Of a stretch of 64,000 bases of DNA, positions 1 to 11,900 are shown piece after piece. The stretch's first letter is position 1, and each line of letters begins with the position of its first letter. Below the pieces are notes generated by a model, which searched no databases, had not been told where the DNA came from, and was given only the letters and a program-made list of their open reading frames with translations. The stretch comes from Plazaster borealis (taxonomy: Eukaryota > Echinodermata > Asteroidea > Forcipulatida > Labidiasteridae). The stretch spans positions 5,084,001 through 5,148,000 of the forward strand of contig CM037467.1 of the NCBI GenBank assembly GCA_021014325.1. Direction: 5' to 3'. A program made the translations under genes and the position numbers.

Positions 1-299
1 TAGGCTTATCAAACACATTGGCATTTTACACCATTTACGTGAGGTTTAGAAACTTCTGTGAGTGTTCTCCCCATTATAGGACTCTATCTATTGGAAAATG
101 AGTGGCGTTTTGTTCTTTTTTTTGGGGGGGGGGTCCCGGCGTTGAGGGACGTGTTCGCCCAAACCACACACTAATTGACTGAATTATGCAACCATGATTA
201 TAAATAATTTTTAGGCGTCAACAAAATTAACGTTTTATTACAGACAGAGAGACTTTCAATTTTGTGATTTTTGGCTTTTTACCATCATGTTGTCCAATT

Positions 300-618
300 G
301 ACCTAACTTGTCTGGCATACCCTTCGCTCGTCCCACAAAAGGTCCCCCCCCCCTTGTGGTCGTCCCAAGACCAAAATAAAAGGAACCATAACCACTTGTT
401 GACACCAGAGGGCGTTGCAAAAAGTCAGCGGACTGTTGTCTGGTTTCGGACTCGGTTTGGTTTAACTACCGCACATGGTATGTGTAAATGTATAAACGAA
501 ACATCATGCGAAACGTCGGCGATATTTTTGTCGACGAGAGTATTAATAAAGTGGGCGGAAGTTTATCGTCGGTTGAAAAGTTGTTGTCGTACGTTCACCA
601 AAACAATAATTGTTTCCG
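300..618 (+). promoter_or_regulatory. candidate promoter and non-coding first exon of the RhoGAP gene
   Basis: The first coding exon is preceded by a good 3' splice site (pyrimidine tract then tatag at 5391-5395), so the 5' UTR must begin in an exon further upstream. The stretch at about 480-618 has more CpG than its surroundings and ends in a consensus donor (ccg|gtaagt at 618/619), which makes it a candidate first exon. A CTCF-like CACCAGAGGGCG lies at 402-413. No TATA box or initiator could be assigned. This is inference from one splice donor and base composition; a start elsewhere in 1-5390 is possible. Confidence 0.3.
402..413 (+). promoter_or_regulatory. CTCF-like motif upstream of candidate first exon
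   Basis: CACCAGAGGGCG fits the core of the bilaterian CTCF consensus by eye. A reverse-oriented relative (gcgccctcttgtgg) lies at 1495-1508. Motif match only. Confidence 0.25.
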
Positions 619-1869
619 GTAAGTTGCAAAATTAATATTCAATTTTGTTTTTGACGGATGGCGTCTTTCGTTTTGTGTGTAGTGGTGGTTGCCTTGCCCT
701 TTTTAACGAAGTCAGCTACAGTCAGTAGGTGGACTTCGGTAGTTTGGCATCATTTTTTATTGGCTATTTGTAAAATTGCTTCGTGACGAGTGTTACTGTT
801 GTTAATCTGTACAGTGCTTGGCGGAAGTCGTTGAAGTAGGGACATTAACGAAACTTATAGTTCATCATTTTACGAAACTATTTTGTTCTACTTGATACTG
901 ATAAATTTATTTATTAAATATTAAAATACTAGCAACATTGTCATTGAATTGACTGAGTTGTGTGTGTGTGTGTCACATACTGGAAATTCTATTTATTTTC
1001 AATTTCCAAAAGATCGAAGAAAAGATGCCGAATTCAATTGCTGTTTTTCTGGTTTTCTTCTAATCTTAGTCAAGAGGGTAGAGACTACGTTGTAGAAAAT
1101 GTAAGGCAGAATAAGAATATTCTTCTTTTATTATTAAAAATTTACTCGGAGTCAGACTACATGTAAAATTGGGTATAGGCCTAGGCCCTATTACCTTTAT
1201 AAAAAAAAAATTTCATTTGTAGTTCTCAATTATTTTTTTTAGACGGAAATAAAGTCTGAAATTGCAGTACAGCAAAAAAACATTTCGGAGCCAAAATGTA
1301 AAGAAAGTACGTAGGCTAGTCAGGAAATAACCACAACAAGGAACCAAAATTGATGTGCAAACATGCCAAGCATGAGTGTCTTCCATACAGTGCAATTAAC
1401 ACACATTTCATGTAGATGTACTGTTTAGACTTGGTTCCAAGTCTGTGATCGTGTTTTTTTTGTCTAAGTAGCCAATACAGTATTGCCTGAAATAGCGCCC
1501 TCTTGTGGATTACCCCAGGGGGGAGTTTTTGCGTTGCTGATGCAGATAAATAACTGCGATCTCAGACTTGAAATCAAGTCTATGGAAAACTTAACAAACC
1601 GCACGAGAACTTGGAAGACTTTAAGATTCTAAACGCGGTTATTGTCAATGATTTGGTTTATTTCTGATTATTGTTATGCTACAAATAAGTTACAATTGGC
1701 TAGGCATTGCTAAACCTCATCTTTTACCTCGTTTAAATATAGGCCCTATATAAAAAACAGTGTAGTGTAACCATAGACTAGAGTTTTACACTCATTTTGT
1801 GCATTCATTCTCACCATCGGCAACTGCCCATGTACATAGTATACAAAATTAATAATACATGCAAGGTAA

Positions 1870-2345
1870 TGTAGTTGTGGCACCTGTGTCCTTGAGCAAG
1901 ATATTTGACCATTATTGCTTCGTCCTTTGGATGGGACGTTAAGCCATAGGTCCTGCCGTCGATTTCACCAAACTCTTCCTAACTTAGGATTAATCCTAGG
2001 CAATGCTAAGAGATAGGACTAGTCTTAAGTTAGGACCAGTACTTAAGACTAGTCCTATCTCTTAGCATTGCCTAGGATTAATCCTAAGTTAGGAAGAGTT
2101 TGGTGAAATCGACGGCTGTGTGTTGTGTAAAACTTGTAAAACATATCGCGAAGAGAAGGGGTTTGCCCCGGTGTTTCTAGCAGTGGCTGCTGAATGCGCA
2201 GCAGCACCTTGTAAACCATTATTATAGAAAGTGCCACATAATGGGTCTTATAATTCAAAACGTAGCTCTGCTTATCCTGTTGAAAAACAACTAATGAGCG
2301 TTTTGATACGCCCCTAGTGTGATATATTATTGCTAACCCTGGCAA
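1870..2345 (+). repeat. tRNA-Leu-type SINE, 5'-truncated, interrupted by a palindrome
   Basis: It starts near the conserved block tgtccttgagcaaga, continues through gatgggacg, ggtcctgtgtgttgtgtaa (split by the insertion) and agaaggggtttgccccggtg, and ends in the gtgtgatatattattgct tail. The tRNA head is missing. Better copies at 21515 and 24098 show the uninterrupted order. Confidence 0.8.
1956..2115. mobile_element. perfect 160-bp palindromic foldback element
   Basis: Two perfectly matching 75-nt arms (1956-2030 and 2041-2115) flank a 10-nt loop (taggaccagt). Both outer ends read ccgtcgatttcacc when read inward. The element splits a SINE exactly, and CTG at 1953-1955 and 2116-2118 is a 3-bp target duplication, since intact SINE copies have a single CTG there. 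It encodes nothing. The superfamily is unknown; the 3-bp duplication fits a Harbinger-type or other MITE. Confidence 0.85.
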
Positions 2346-3526
2346 ACTCCCCGGAAATAGCCATTTCCCGAGTAATGTATAGCTATCCCCCTGCTTGGGA
2401 GTAGGGTTAAGCAGCTTAACCCCAGGGTTAGCATACTGTACTGAGTGTGTATTTTCCACAGAAACACTTCATCAAGTGTGAAACGAGTATGAGGTGGCAG
2501 TGGGGTTCAAATTCCCCCATGAATTTCCAGAGATTTTATTTCCCGGGAATTGGCTAAAATATTTGTGTCAAAAGGGCTTAATGTGGGATTGAGGGACAAC
2601 AGAGGATGCAACCCTCAAATGAACCCACACGTACTTGTAGTAGCAGTTCATTATGCGTTTTTACCAATAAATCCCTTTGAGGCCAGGAAGCATCTAAATG
2701 TATATCAGGGCTCGAATTTTACACTGGACCGCAGGCCCGAGGCCAGTGGTTTTAGTGTCAGGCCAGTAAACTTATGACTTGACAAGTCCGGCGGTCTTGT
2801 GTTTTTCAATTCCGGCGGTCTTGTGTTCGTCAATTGAATATCAATACATGTACCTCACTGTGTAATATCCTGAAGATAAGCAAATTAAATGTTCAAATGT
2901 TGACTTTGAGTCTGAGAAATACCTTTCAATTCTATTGCGTATTGAAGTATACTTAATACCCAAAGAGACAAATGAGATCAATCTTCTTTTACATAGTACA
3001 ATTATTGTTCAAATAAAAACATTTGAATGCATGTTTTCAAGAACCAGGGAGTTTTTTCTCATTTTGATTCTGGTCTTGCACAAAAATTGTTGGTCCTGTG
3101 GTATTATAGATTTTTTGCCCAAATTTGGGCCCTGTATGTACTTGTCAACTTGTATCACTAGGGCTTAGTTTCAGGCAACTATCCTGTCATACTGGCTGTA
3201 AAGAAATTTAAATCAAATAAAAAACTATAAACAAGTTACAGATGTTTGAATTTCTGCCTGAATGTAAACAATGCTTGAGAAATCCTACATTCTGACATGG
3301 ATTTTTCCTTTTTCAATACAGAATACATGATTGAAGACACTGACCCTAGCTTCGGCTATAAATCACCTTAAGCAGTCATCACAGGAGCACCTTGTCACTG
3401 ATAACACCTCGGAGATGCGGCTGTTTGGAATCAACTAGTTTGATCTCATACCAGATGTATTGTCATGACTTCACCTCCTAATGTAGCCATCACCCTCTGT
3501 AAGCTTACATTATACTCACCTTTACA

Positions 3527-3654
3527 GGCCGCGTCCGAATCAAGTGACTTTGGCTAAGGCTATGGCCGTTGGCTATAACAACAATGTCGAAAAATTGGAC
3601 TTTGCGACGTTCTGGCCATAGCCACTGCAAAAGCCATTAATATGGACATGGTCA
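3527..3654. mobile_element. inverted-repeat element, 'ggccgtgtccgaat' family
   Basis: The ends are imperfectly inverted (ggccgcgtccgaat at the left; ctatggcc matched by ggccatag inside). Relatives lie at 31433-31559, 47098-47225 and about 56296-56392. All alternate gcggctatggc-type blocks with a reverse-complement copy. Confidence 0.55.
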
Positions 3655-4233
3655 TAATTTATATGAAGACATCGATTTGTCACATTCAATTTGAGTTCCA
3701 TATTTAAAAGAAGTTGCAGTGTTAAAGATCAAATTGTTGGCAGAAAAAGTTACAGCTGGAAATATCATTACAATTGGTACCCCAAAAATCAACACATGGC
3801 GTGGTGTGGGCTGAGCATAAATTGAAATTCCCTAGGTGTTCTCGAGAAACTTGTAGCTGTGTGTTGGTTAACTTTATGCCTCTGATCATGCTGGCTATGG
3901 TATGATACAGTAACATGTACAGTGTATCTAATAGTATACATGTAACCTTAATGTGACAGTTGGTGCTGCGGCTTGTAGAGATGTGGATTTCAGTGTTAAA
4001 AGTCAGGGAAATTTCCTCTATTAGATACTGTAGTGTTGAAATTATAACCTGGTTGGATTCCCTGTACAAACATCAGCAAAAAACAAATCAAAGAATGATA
4101 GTTTTTAAGCCAGTTGACTGATCCACTAAGCTCTGCCCTTTTGAACTACCTCTAACCCATCAAACTCCAACAGCATGGTTTGTTTAATTCTGCTTGACTG
4201 AGGGCTACACCAGTTAACATAATATGCTTTGAG

Positions 4234-4450
4234 GGGATCAGGTGGCTCAGTGACCAGTTTCAGTGGTTTCTATCCCTGCCTTTCACCTCTGTGGACCACG
4301 GTTCGAATCCCACCTCTGACCGGAGCTTGTATGTGGATTGGGTTTTGAGTCCCTACCTGATTGCATGGGTTTTCCCCTTTGGGGTTTTCCTCCCACATCT
4401 AAAACTGAACATTTCTTCTCGTTTCATATTCATCCTGTTATTGGCCCTAA
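4234..4450 (+). repeat. tRNA-derived SINE (Gly/Glu-like head)
   Basis: A-box-like ggtggctcagtg and B-box-like ggttcgaatcccacc are followed by the family body gtggattgggttttgagtcc and gttttcctcccacatctaaaact. Relatives lie at 33999, 34318, 34797 (-), 58751 and 60163. Confidence 0.7.
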
Positions 4451-4917
4451 TTGTGCTGTTTGATGAGTAACAAACAAACAAATGAATAACTAAATAAATA
4501 AATTTACATGGAGCAGGCATTTATGTACCACCATAATCAGAGTGCAACAGGTTGGGTGTTGAGTTATGGTGTTTGATTTTGTTAGAGGAAGGATCCTAGA
4601 AAATCACCCTAGGGAGTTACATGTAGGATTTTTATTGTAATGATAATGAGCACTCATACTACATGCCGGTATCTGTCAAGCCTTGACACTCATGGCTTGG
4701 TACAACTGAGTAACACAAAATCATGGTTCAGAAATCAATGTATTGATCAATCACAAACTGCGAAAACACGCCAAAAAGTCTGCCTTCTTGTCAGAATAAA
4801 GTCCCTCCATTAAATGTAAAAGAAGTTACCGCCATTTGGATTGATGCATTGTGTCTTTTGTTTGTGGTATGGGGCACTGTGTCATGTACAGTATGTGGGC
4901 GTTATTGATAGACAGTT

Positions 4918-5075
4918 GCTCTCAGGGTTCTACCCAGGTTTTTTCAAAACTGGGGGGCATTCTGGACCCAAAATTTGCATGTTTGGCTGAAGCACTCTTA
5001 ATTCAAACTGTTTTTTACTTTATGTTCATGTTTGTTTTTGAAAGCTCTTCTATGCAATCTGGAGCATTTTAAATG
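4918..5075 (+). repeat. dispersed repeat shared with 43127-43425
   Basis: Both copies contain agggttct, a run of t, aactg-gggcattctggaccc, a ttggc-gaagcac block and caatctggagcatt. The family is unrecognised and no coding content was seen. Confidence 0.6.
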
Positions 5076-5134
5076 TTTTTATTTTATGTTTTTTGTTTTA
5101 AACTTCAATTTTAATAAATAAATATAAACATTGT

Positions 5135-5300
5135 TAGGTCTGGAATTTCATCTTTGAGAGGGCAAGGCCATTTTCATTTTGCAAAGGGCACTTCCATCGG
5201 AAAATCTAATGGTCTATGGGAAACTTTTGAAGGAGTACCAAGGTCAAGACATGGGGCAACAGAGAGCTTCTGTGGCCTCTGTGTAATTCCAGCCCTGTTT
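5135..5300 (+). repeat. dispersed repeat, 'tggaatttcatctttgagag' family
   Basis: Its copy at 11536-11690 shares gagggcaaggccattttcat and tatgggaaacttttgaagg. A diverged inverted copy is at 15003-15160. The ends ctggaatt and aattccag are inverted, which suggests a small MITE. This copy ends about 95 bp before exon 1. Confidence 0.6.
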
Positions 5301-5395
5301 TATTTCTTTTTTGTGTGTGTATCGGCTGGAATTGTTGACTTTAATGGATTAGTTTATTAATTTCAGTCAACCAGGACTCTTTTTTTCTTTTATAG

Positions 5396-5967
5396 GGAAG
5401 GAATAAATCTCATTCAAGATGGAGCAATCTTTCGTCCAAGCAAAATTTGAGTATGAATACTTGTCTGGGAGCGGTAAACCAACCAAAATGTACCCCGGTG
5501 ATGTGTTCACACTGCTGCGCAAGTCCAACTCTGACTGGTGGTACGTCCAAAGAGAAGGGGAAGAAAAGCCGGTCTATCTCCCAGCTACGTATCTTGAAAC
5601 ACCGCCTGATAATGTACTGTTAGGACACAGGGCTAAGACACCCATTCAGCGTTCAGCAAAATTGATTTCGCAAACTAACTTTGTCGAACCTTCTCAAGAA
5701 ACTTTCCCAGGTGGCGATCCTGCAGCTTCCCAAATCAGAAATAATAACATTGTTAGTGAGATTGCTAATAAATTCCAACATCGGGTGACAATACCGGCAC
5801 CTGATTATGAGGAGGTACAGGAGAAGACGAGGTACCAGCATCAAAAACGTCCTTCACAGTTGAATGTCCAGGATAGTAACGGTAGACAGGGTGGTTTTGT
5901 GGTTACCACACCCATAGGAAGCACAGCATCACCCATGACAGATGGTGAACCTTCATCACACTCTGAG
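5396..5967 (+). CDS. ARHGAP12/27-like: coding exon 1: 5' UTR end plus SH3 domain (coding from 5419)
   Basis: The acceptor tatag|gga is at 5395/5396 and the donor gag|gtaaga at 5967/5968, phase 0. The ATG at 5419 has A at -3 and G at +4, and an in-frame TAA at 5404-5406 excludes a longer N-terminus within this exon. It encodes residues 1-183. Residues 5-60 form an SH3 domain: AKFEYEY replaces the usual ALYDY, DWWYV (39-43) holds the binding-groove tryptophans, and YLPATYL (53-59) is the usual C-terminal strand. Residues 62-183 are polar, low-complexity linker. Confidence 0.92.
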
Positions 5968-8900
5968 GTAAGACTATTTTCAGTATGCATGTTCCGTTCC
6001 AACTTTACAAATGTCCCAACTGTAGTTGGGACCAAACTTGAGTGTTACAGTTGGGATGGCCCAACTGAAGCTGGGATTTCCAAGTAGTGATGCAGTGACA
6101 ATGATAGTGATCGAAGTACCACAACGATCAGTGCCTCTGAAGTAAATTTCCATCCTCTCAAGTTTCTCTTGGCTAACAATAACATGGTAATTATCATGGC
6201 AAAAATTGAGAACAAAACCATGGAGGTAGGAATATTTCATGAAAAAACAGACGAATCAGTTGTTAATACGTATGCAACTGAATTAATACCCACGCCACCT
6301 ACAAGCAGTCTAGTGTTAATGCTATGGGTTAGGGTTAGGGTTGAACAAGACTCTTGCATGTAACCATTATTGCTTTGTCCAAGACGTAGGTTCCATTTCT
6401 TGTGTAATGCACACATTTAACGAACCCAGTACACTTATCGTAAACAGAAGGGGTTTGCCCCGGTGTTTCTGGCATTTCTGGCCACTTCAAGGTGAGGGCT
6501 ACACTTAACCGATTCAGGCTATCGACCCAAATCACTGCCACCAGGGCCACGTTGCCACCTACTCCTGGGGCTGTAAACAGGGTTACCCTCTTCACAGTCC
6601 ATAAGGGTGTAGGCATGGGTATCATCCACAAGGAGCCTGGCTGGTAGAGCAGAATGCAATACCCTCCCAACCTTTTACGAAGCAATTATGGTTTAAAGTG
6701 CCTTGCTCAAGGGCACAAGTGTCATGACCGGGATTCGAACCCACACTCTGCTGCCTACAACACCAGAGCTTGGGTCCAGTGAACTAGACCGCTCGTCCAC
6801 GACACGCCATCACCCTGTTCATTGTATAAACCCATGCAATGGGGTTCATAATTCAAACACAGCTTTGCATACATAATGTAAAAACTAATGAGTGCTTTAA
6901 AATGCCCATTAGGTGTGATTTATGCAGCCTAGAGCTATAAAGAACTGCGGTTTATGTACAGGGAGCCTGTATGAAGGAAATATATTTGAACAATTTTTAC
7001 TGAAACATTTCAAGGGGCACCAAGGCAAGGACCGGGGGGCATGGAGGCAATGTACTCTGTTGCCTCCCTGAAGTATCAGGCCTGTTATCAATTTGTACTG
7101 AATTTTGCATCCTTTTCAGCCTTCCAGTGTCACCTCGCCCGACTTTTACTCGCCACCTTCTCACGATTTCCATCTGCACTCACATTACTCAAACCTCAAC
7201 CCGATACCACCGGTACCGACCACCCAAGATGAATGGGAGACACACACGGACAAGAGGGGGAGGAAGTATTACTACAAGCCGAGTACCAATGAAACATCAT
7301 GGGACCCCCCCAAGAAAAGATCCCCAAGTGTCAGCCCCAAAACAAACAAGAAGGTAAGTGTGTTGTTCTACTGTGATCTACATACATGTACATGTAATAT
7401 ATAGCAAGCGTGTGATTTCTCAGGATTTTTCCTGATTTCTGGATTTTTTTCATTATCACCTTGAGTCTTCAAATTTTCTTGAAAAATGTAAAGCAGTCTC
7501 CAAAGGGAGAAAAAGAGGTTCACATTGTGTCCAAACCTTGTATTCCTGGGCCCAATTTCATAGAGCTGCTTAAGCACAACAATTTACTAAGCACCAAACA
7601 ATTTTGCTTACTTGAATAGGGTTACCACCTAAAATATCATGTTATGTGCACAGTTTTTGACTGGTTCCCTGCTTATTTTTGCTAAGCAGAAATTTTTTAA
7701 GCAATATTTTCTGCTTAAGCAGCTCTATGAATATATGTTTGGTTTGCGGTAACACCATTATGTGTAAATCTACTTGCTAGGTAGATTTTGTTCTTTGAGA
7801 ACTTGTCTTGCTTATTATTCTACTGCCGCAGAGTACAATATTCGGAATTCAAGAGACTTCTCAGTTCTGAAAAGAGCTGTCCTTCTTATTAACTACATGT
7901 ACTACCTGGGCGGGAGGTAGGAAATCGGTCGTGACTACTACTTTCGCTATGTGGATCGGGGGGACTTCTCGTTAATAACTACACTGCCGCAGAGTGAGTC
8001 TAAATAGGTCTCAACGTTTCGACTAGCTTGCTCTAGTCATCGTCAGGAGACTGAAGAGTGTAATACATGTTTGTCCATTTACCCTTGGTTCAGGGGTTTC
8101 AGTGTAGAGTCAGTCACTGCTCTGATTGGTTCTTCTCAAAGGAGAACTGTGGTTTTAGGGCCCAGGTTCTGAAGCCTGTAGACGTCCTGAAGTATAACAT
8201 TGTAGGTTCTGGGCCTTATATACATGTCAGGGTAACCCAGGCCCGCAAGCCATTTTCAGGAATTTTCATATACGTACGTCAAATCTCATTCCTGATATAC
8301 ATGTAGACACCAATCTACCATTCAGGGGCATGCCTTATTGGATCATGCTGGACCTTGTTGGGCTTTACCGCAGAGCTATTGACTTGAGTGCTATTAACTC
8401 TTGATTCTAGACGCACACAGATGTTTTGAAGCTTCCTGTACAGAGATTTGTTGATGAGATTACGGAAAGGTTTTAATTTCTGATAATAGTTTGCCAGCAA
8501 GTGGGCTTCTGTTTTTGTGAAGCAATTGTAGTGAGGTAGTTGAAGACGTTGTAAAGACTTAGTAAAAATGCCCAAATAGCTTGAACAATTCTGAACTATA
8601 GATAGCTGGTCTCTAATGAAGCAATTTCTTTGCTTGATAAGGGGCTTGTAAGGTCCCAGTTTACATACCATCATGCCATGGGAGACATCTGGTCTACATT
8701 GTAGTGTATTCATGTACATATATGCATGTATGTATGCTCTAGTCTTGGTTCAGTATTTGGCTCTGACCCAAAAGGAAGTATTTGTAAGATGGAGACCAGT
8801 TTTGTTAAATTGGTGGGTAAGGATTTAGCTTTGTCTTTCTCTGTATCTATAATAATAGAATAATAATAACAATAACATAGCGCATGTATCCACCAATAAT

Positions 8901-11900
8901 GTGCTCAAGGCGCTTTAACAAAGAGAAACACTTTTAAAGACATGTTTTGAAGTTTATGAATTTTGAGACCCATTTATGTAGCACTTTATGGTGTAGCGCA
9001 CTCGGTAGCCACTGCCAGAAACACCGGGGCAAACCCCTTCTCTTAGCGATAAGTGTAACTGGGTTTTTTTATTACAAGAATTACATAACTCACGGGACCT
9101 ACAGCTTTACGTCTCATTCGAAGAATAAAGCAATAATGGTTTAAATTGTCTTGCTTAAGGACACAAGTGTTAAGACCGGGACTCGAACCCACACTCTGCT
9201 GATCTGTGCTTGACCGCTCAGCCACGGCACACCACTTTATGGACTCACTACCATAGGGTGTTCTCCAATTGTCTTCCAACCTAACCTTACCTTTGACCAC
9301 ACCCATTTTTCTCTTACTGTACATAATGTATGTAAGTCACATCTCTGTAGTGTAACTGGCCCAAAGCAAACAGTGAGGAACATACTTCTCCAATTATTTG
9401 TCATGTAATGCCTTACACTTTGGAACTTCATACATAGCTATCATATTTCCCTTGCCTTGGCTTTTCTTGTAGCCTCCACCTTGAGTGGCCTACAGATTGC
9501 ACTACAGCACCTGGTTAACCATTACATGGTGCTATGTAAATAAATGGGTCTAAAGCCCTTTTCACACGACAGTAATTTAGCAGGGGTCCCTTGCTTGATT
9601 TGAGCATGGTTGTGAAATTTTACAAACTGTACTTCGTGTGCAAGGACAACAATGTTTGGACTGTCAAACTTAAGGTCCCTAGTGAAGTCTTCTCAACTTT
9701 GCCGTCCGTTATGGACAGTCTAAACATTGTTGTTCTCTCACACGAGGTGCATTTTGTAAAATTTCGCAACCATGCTAAAAATTAAGCAAGGGACCCTTGT
9801 TAAATTGCTGTGGTGTGAAAAGGGTTTTATTTGAACATAGCTTCACATCATGTACTTTGTAGAACAAATAATGAGCGTTTTGAGATGCCCTCGGGTGTGA
9901 CTGAGCGCTATTACATAAGAACTGCATATTATTATTATGAAAATTCGCCTGCCGTGAAATGCCCTGGTACTGTATGTGTACAGCACATAACAACAAGGGC
10001 ACAACATGTTTTTATATTTGTACATGCTTATCTACATAAGCTACTTGACCTACATCTTAGTATGTCACATGTTTTTTGTACAATGTACTACTGGTGTTTT
10101 TGACAGTGTTACAGGTTCCGATGTACAAATGTATTAACCACTTTGGGTCGGTATTCTGACAAATATTCTATGCCCACCTGCGGTATTATTTTGTTAGGAC
10201 TTTTAGAGCTTCTTGAGTAATCGTTTTTCTTTGGAAATATTGTTGCCACAATGAAACCCTGTTATACATTGCATTGAATGGTTGCAACACTAGACTGCTA
10301 GCTGTTAGGTAAAAAAGGAAGGAGGGCCTATTTCTTTGATTAATTTTTTTTTCAAAAATGGCCACCCGACACATTTTTCGAGACATTTTTTTGTTTTGTT
10401 TTTTGGGGGGTGTGCTTTTTTCGGTGATATTATATGATCTTATTTATAAAAAATTAAAAAAATCATCAGTTATCGTTAAAAATGTATCATTTTTTTCTTA
10501 AAAAAAAAAAGGGAAAAAAAGAGGGGACGCTAAGCATGTTTTAATTTTTTATTTGGCCTTAGGTAGTGAGGGTAAATTCAGTTGCGTGTACATGTACATG
10601 TACATGATGGAGAACCATTAATTCTTCACAGGTTTTTGTTAAGTTTAGTGACGGTTTACTATGAGTGTTACTGTTGTAAGCCGGAAACTTCATAGAATCG
10701 AGCCCACATATCCATAGAGAATGTTGTATCTAGCTACATCACTATCAATGTCACCAATTATCCTTTATGCTATCACTATATCAGGCAATCCCAGCTATAG
10801 TTAGGCCGTCCCAAATGTAACGCTCAGTTGGGACGGGTATCCTAGGGAAATCTGTCCCCCGGATATTCTGTCCCCCATGTGGGAAATTAACTTGGGCTGA
10901 AGGAGGATGATTCAAAAGAGGGCGCTACCAAAACTAGTTTATACACAGTTCGCCTTCTGGGGGGACAGAATCTCCGGGGGGACAGAATTTCGTGCCACAC
11001 CAGTCCGAACTATACAGCAGTTAGGACAATTCTTAAGTTGGGACAAAACAGCATCATATATATATACTTTGTACCAGGTTTGTTTTGTAATGCCATCTGA
11101 TACAGGTCTGGTCAAATTGGTCACACCCCTTCATGTCATTCCATCTGTAATATGCACACCAGAGTACACTGACTCTCCTGTTGTGTTTGTTGGTTGTAAT
11201 ACTCAGTGACCTTAGGCCTAAGCCATTCTGTACACCACTTTCCATTGCAGTAACTGAAGTGAATGCCTTCTAAAGCCCCTGCCTGCATAACTTCTTTTTG
11301 TTCTGAATCAGTTAACAACAGTGAAATAGCAATTTTGTGTTGGACAATGTTGACCACAAGAGAGGCAATAATTAGGAGGGTTGTGTACTAAACCATAGAG
11401 GTGTACAAAGAGGTTGACTCAGTGCCTGTTGTAGATTCAAGAAATTAATATTGATTATATATGAACTATTTAGTTTAGGACTAATATATAATACACCAGA
11501 GATCTGGCTGTTTATACATTAGGCTAACCACTTGCAAGCCTAGAATTTCATCTTTGAGAGGGCAAGGCCATTTTCATTTTGCAAAGGGCACTTCCCTTCT
11601 GGAAAATCTTCAAGTCTATGGGAAACTTTTGAAGGGGCACCAAGGCCAAGACAAGGGCAACGGAGGCCTGCGTGTAATTCCAGGCCTGCACTTGGATTAC
11701 AATGATGAAAAAATATATGAAAGATGTTGTTTGAATTTCTCATGAGTTAAATGACTCTGAACTTTCATGATTCTCGATATGGAATGAAACTCCAGAATCT
11801 GTGATGAGTTTTTATGTTATGCAGGGGTTGTATTGTGTTTAGGTTTTACATTGTAGTGGATCCACTATTTTATGTGGCCTAACAATAACATCCATGGTCT

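Larger units (their letters stand above)
619..5395. other. upstream region or first intron
   Basis: If the donor at 618/619 is used, this is intron 0 of the RhoGAP gene. It holds a tRNA-Leu-type SINE broken by a palindrome (1870-2345), an inverted-repeat element (3527-3654), a tRNA-like SINE (4234-4450) and two dispersed repeats (4918-5075, 5135-5300). Nothing recognisable was seen at about 640-1490, 2810-3520 or 3660-4230 beyond short AT-rich tracts. A TG run is at 958-972. Confidence 0.5.

Noticed and set aside
264..635. 123-codon frame over the candidate first exon
   Set aside because: It runs through the likely promoter and past the donor at 618; Cys/Pro-rich translation looks non-coding.
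2055..2459. 134-codon - strand frame
   Set aside because: It reads across the palindrome and SINE body, both non-coding repeats.
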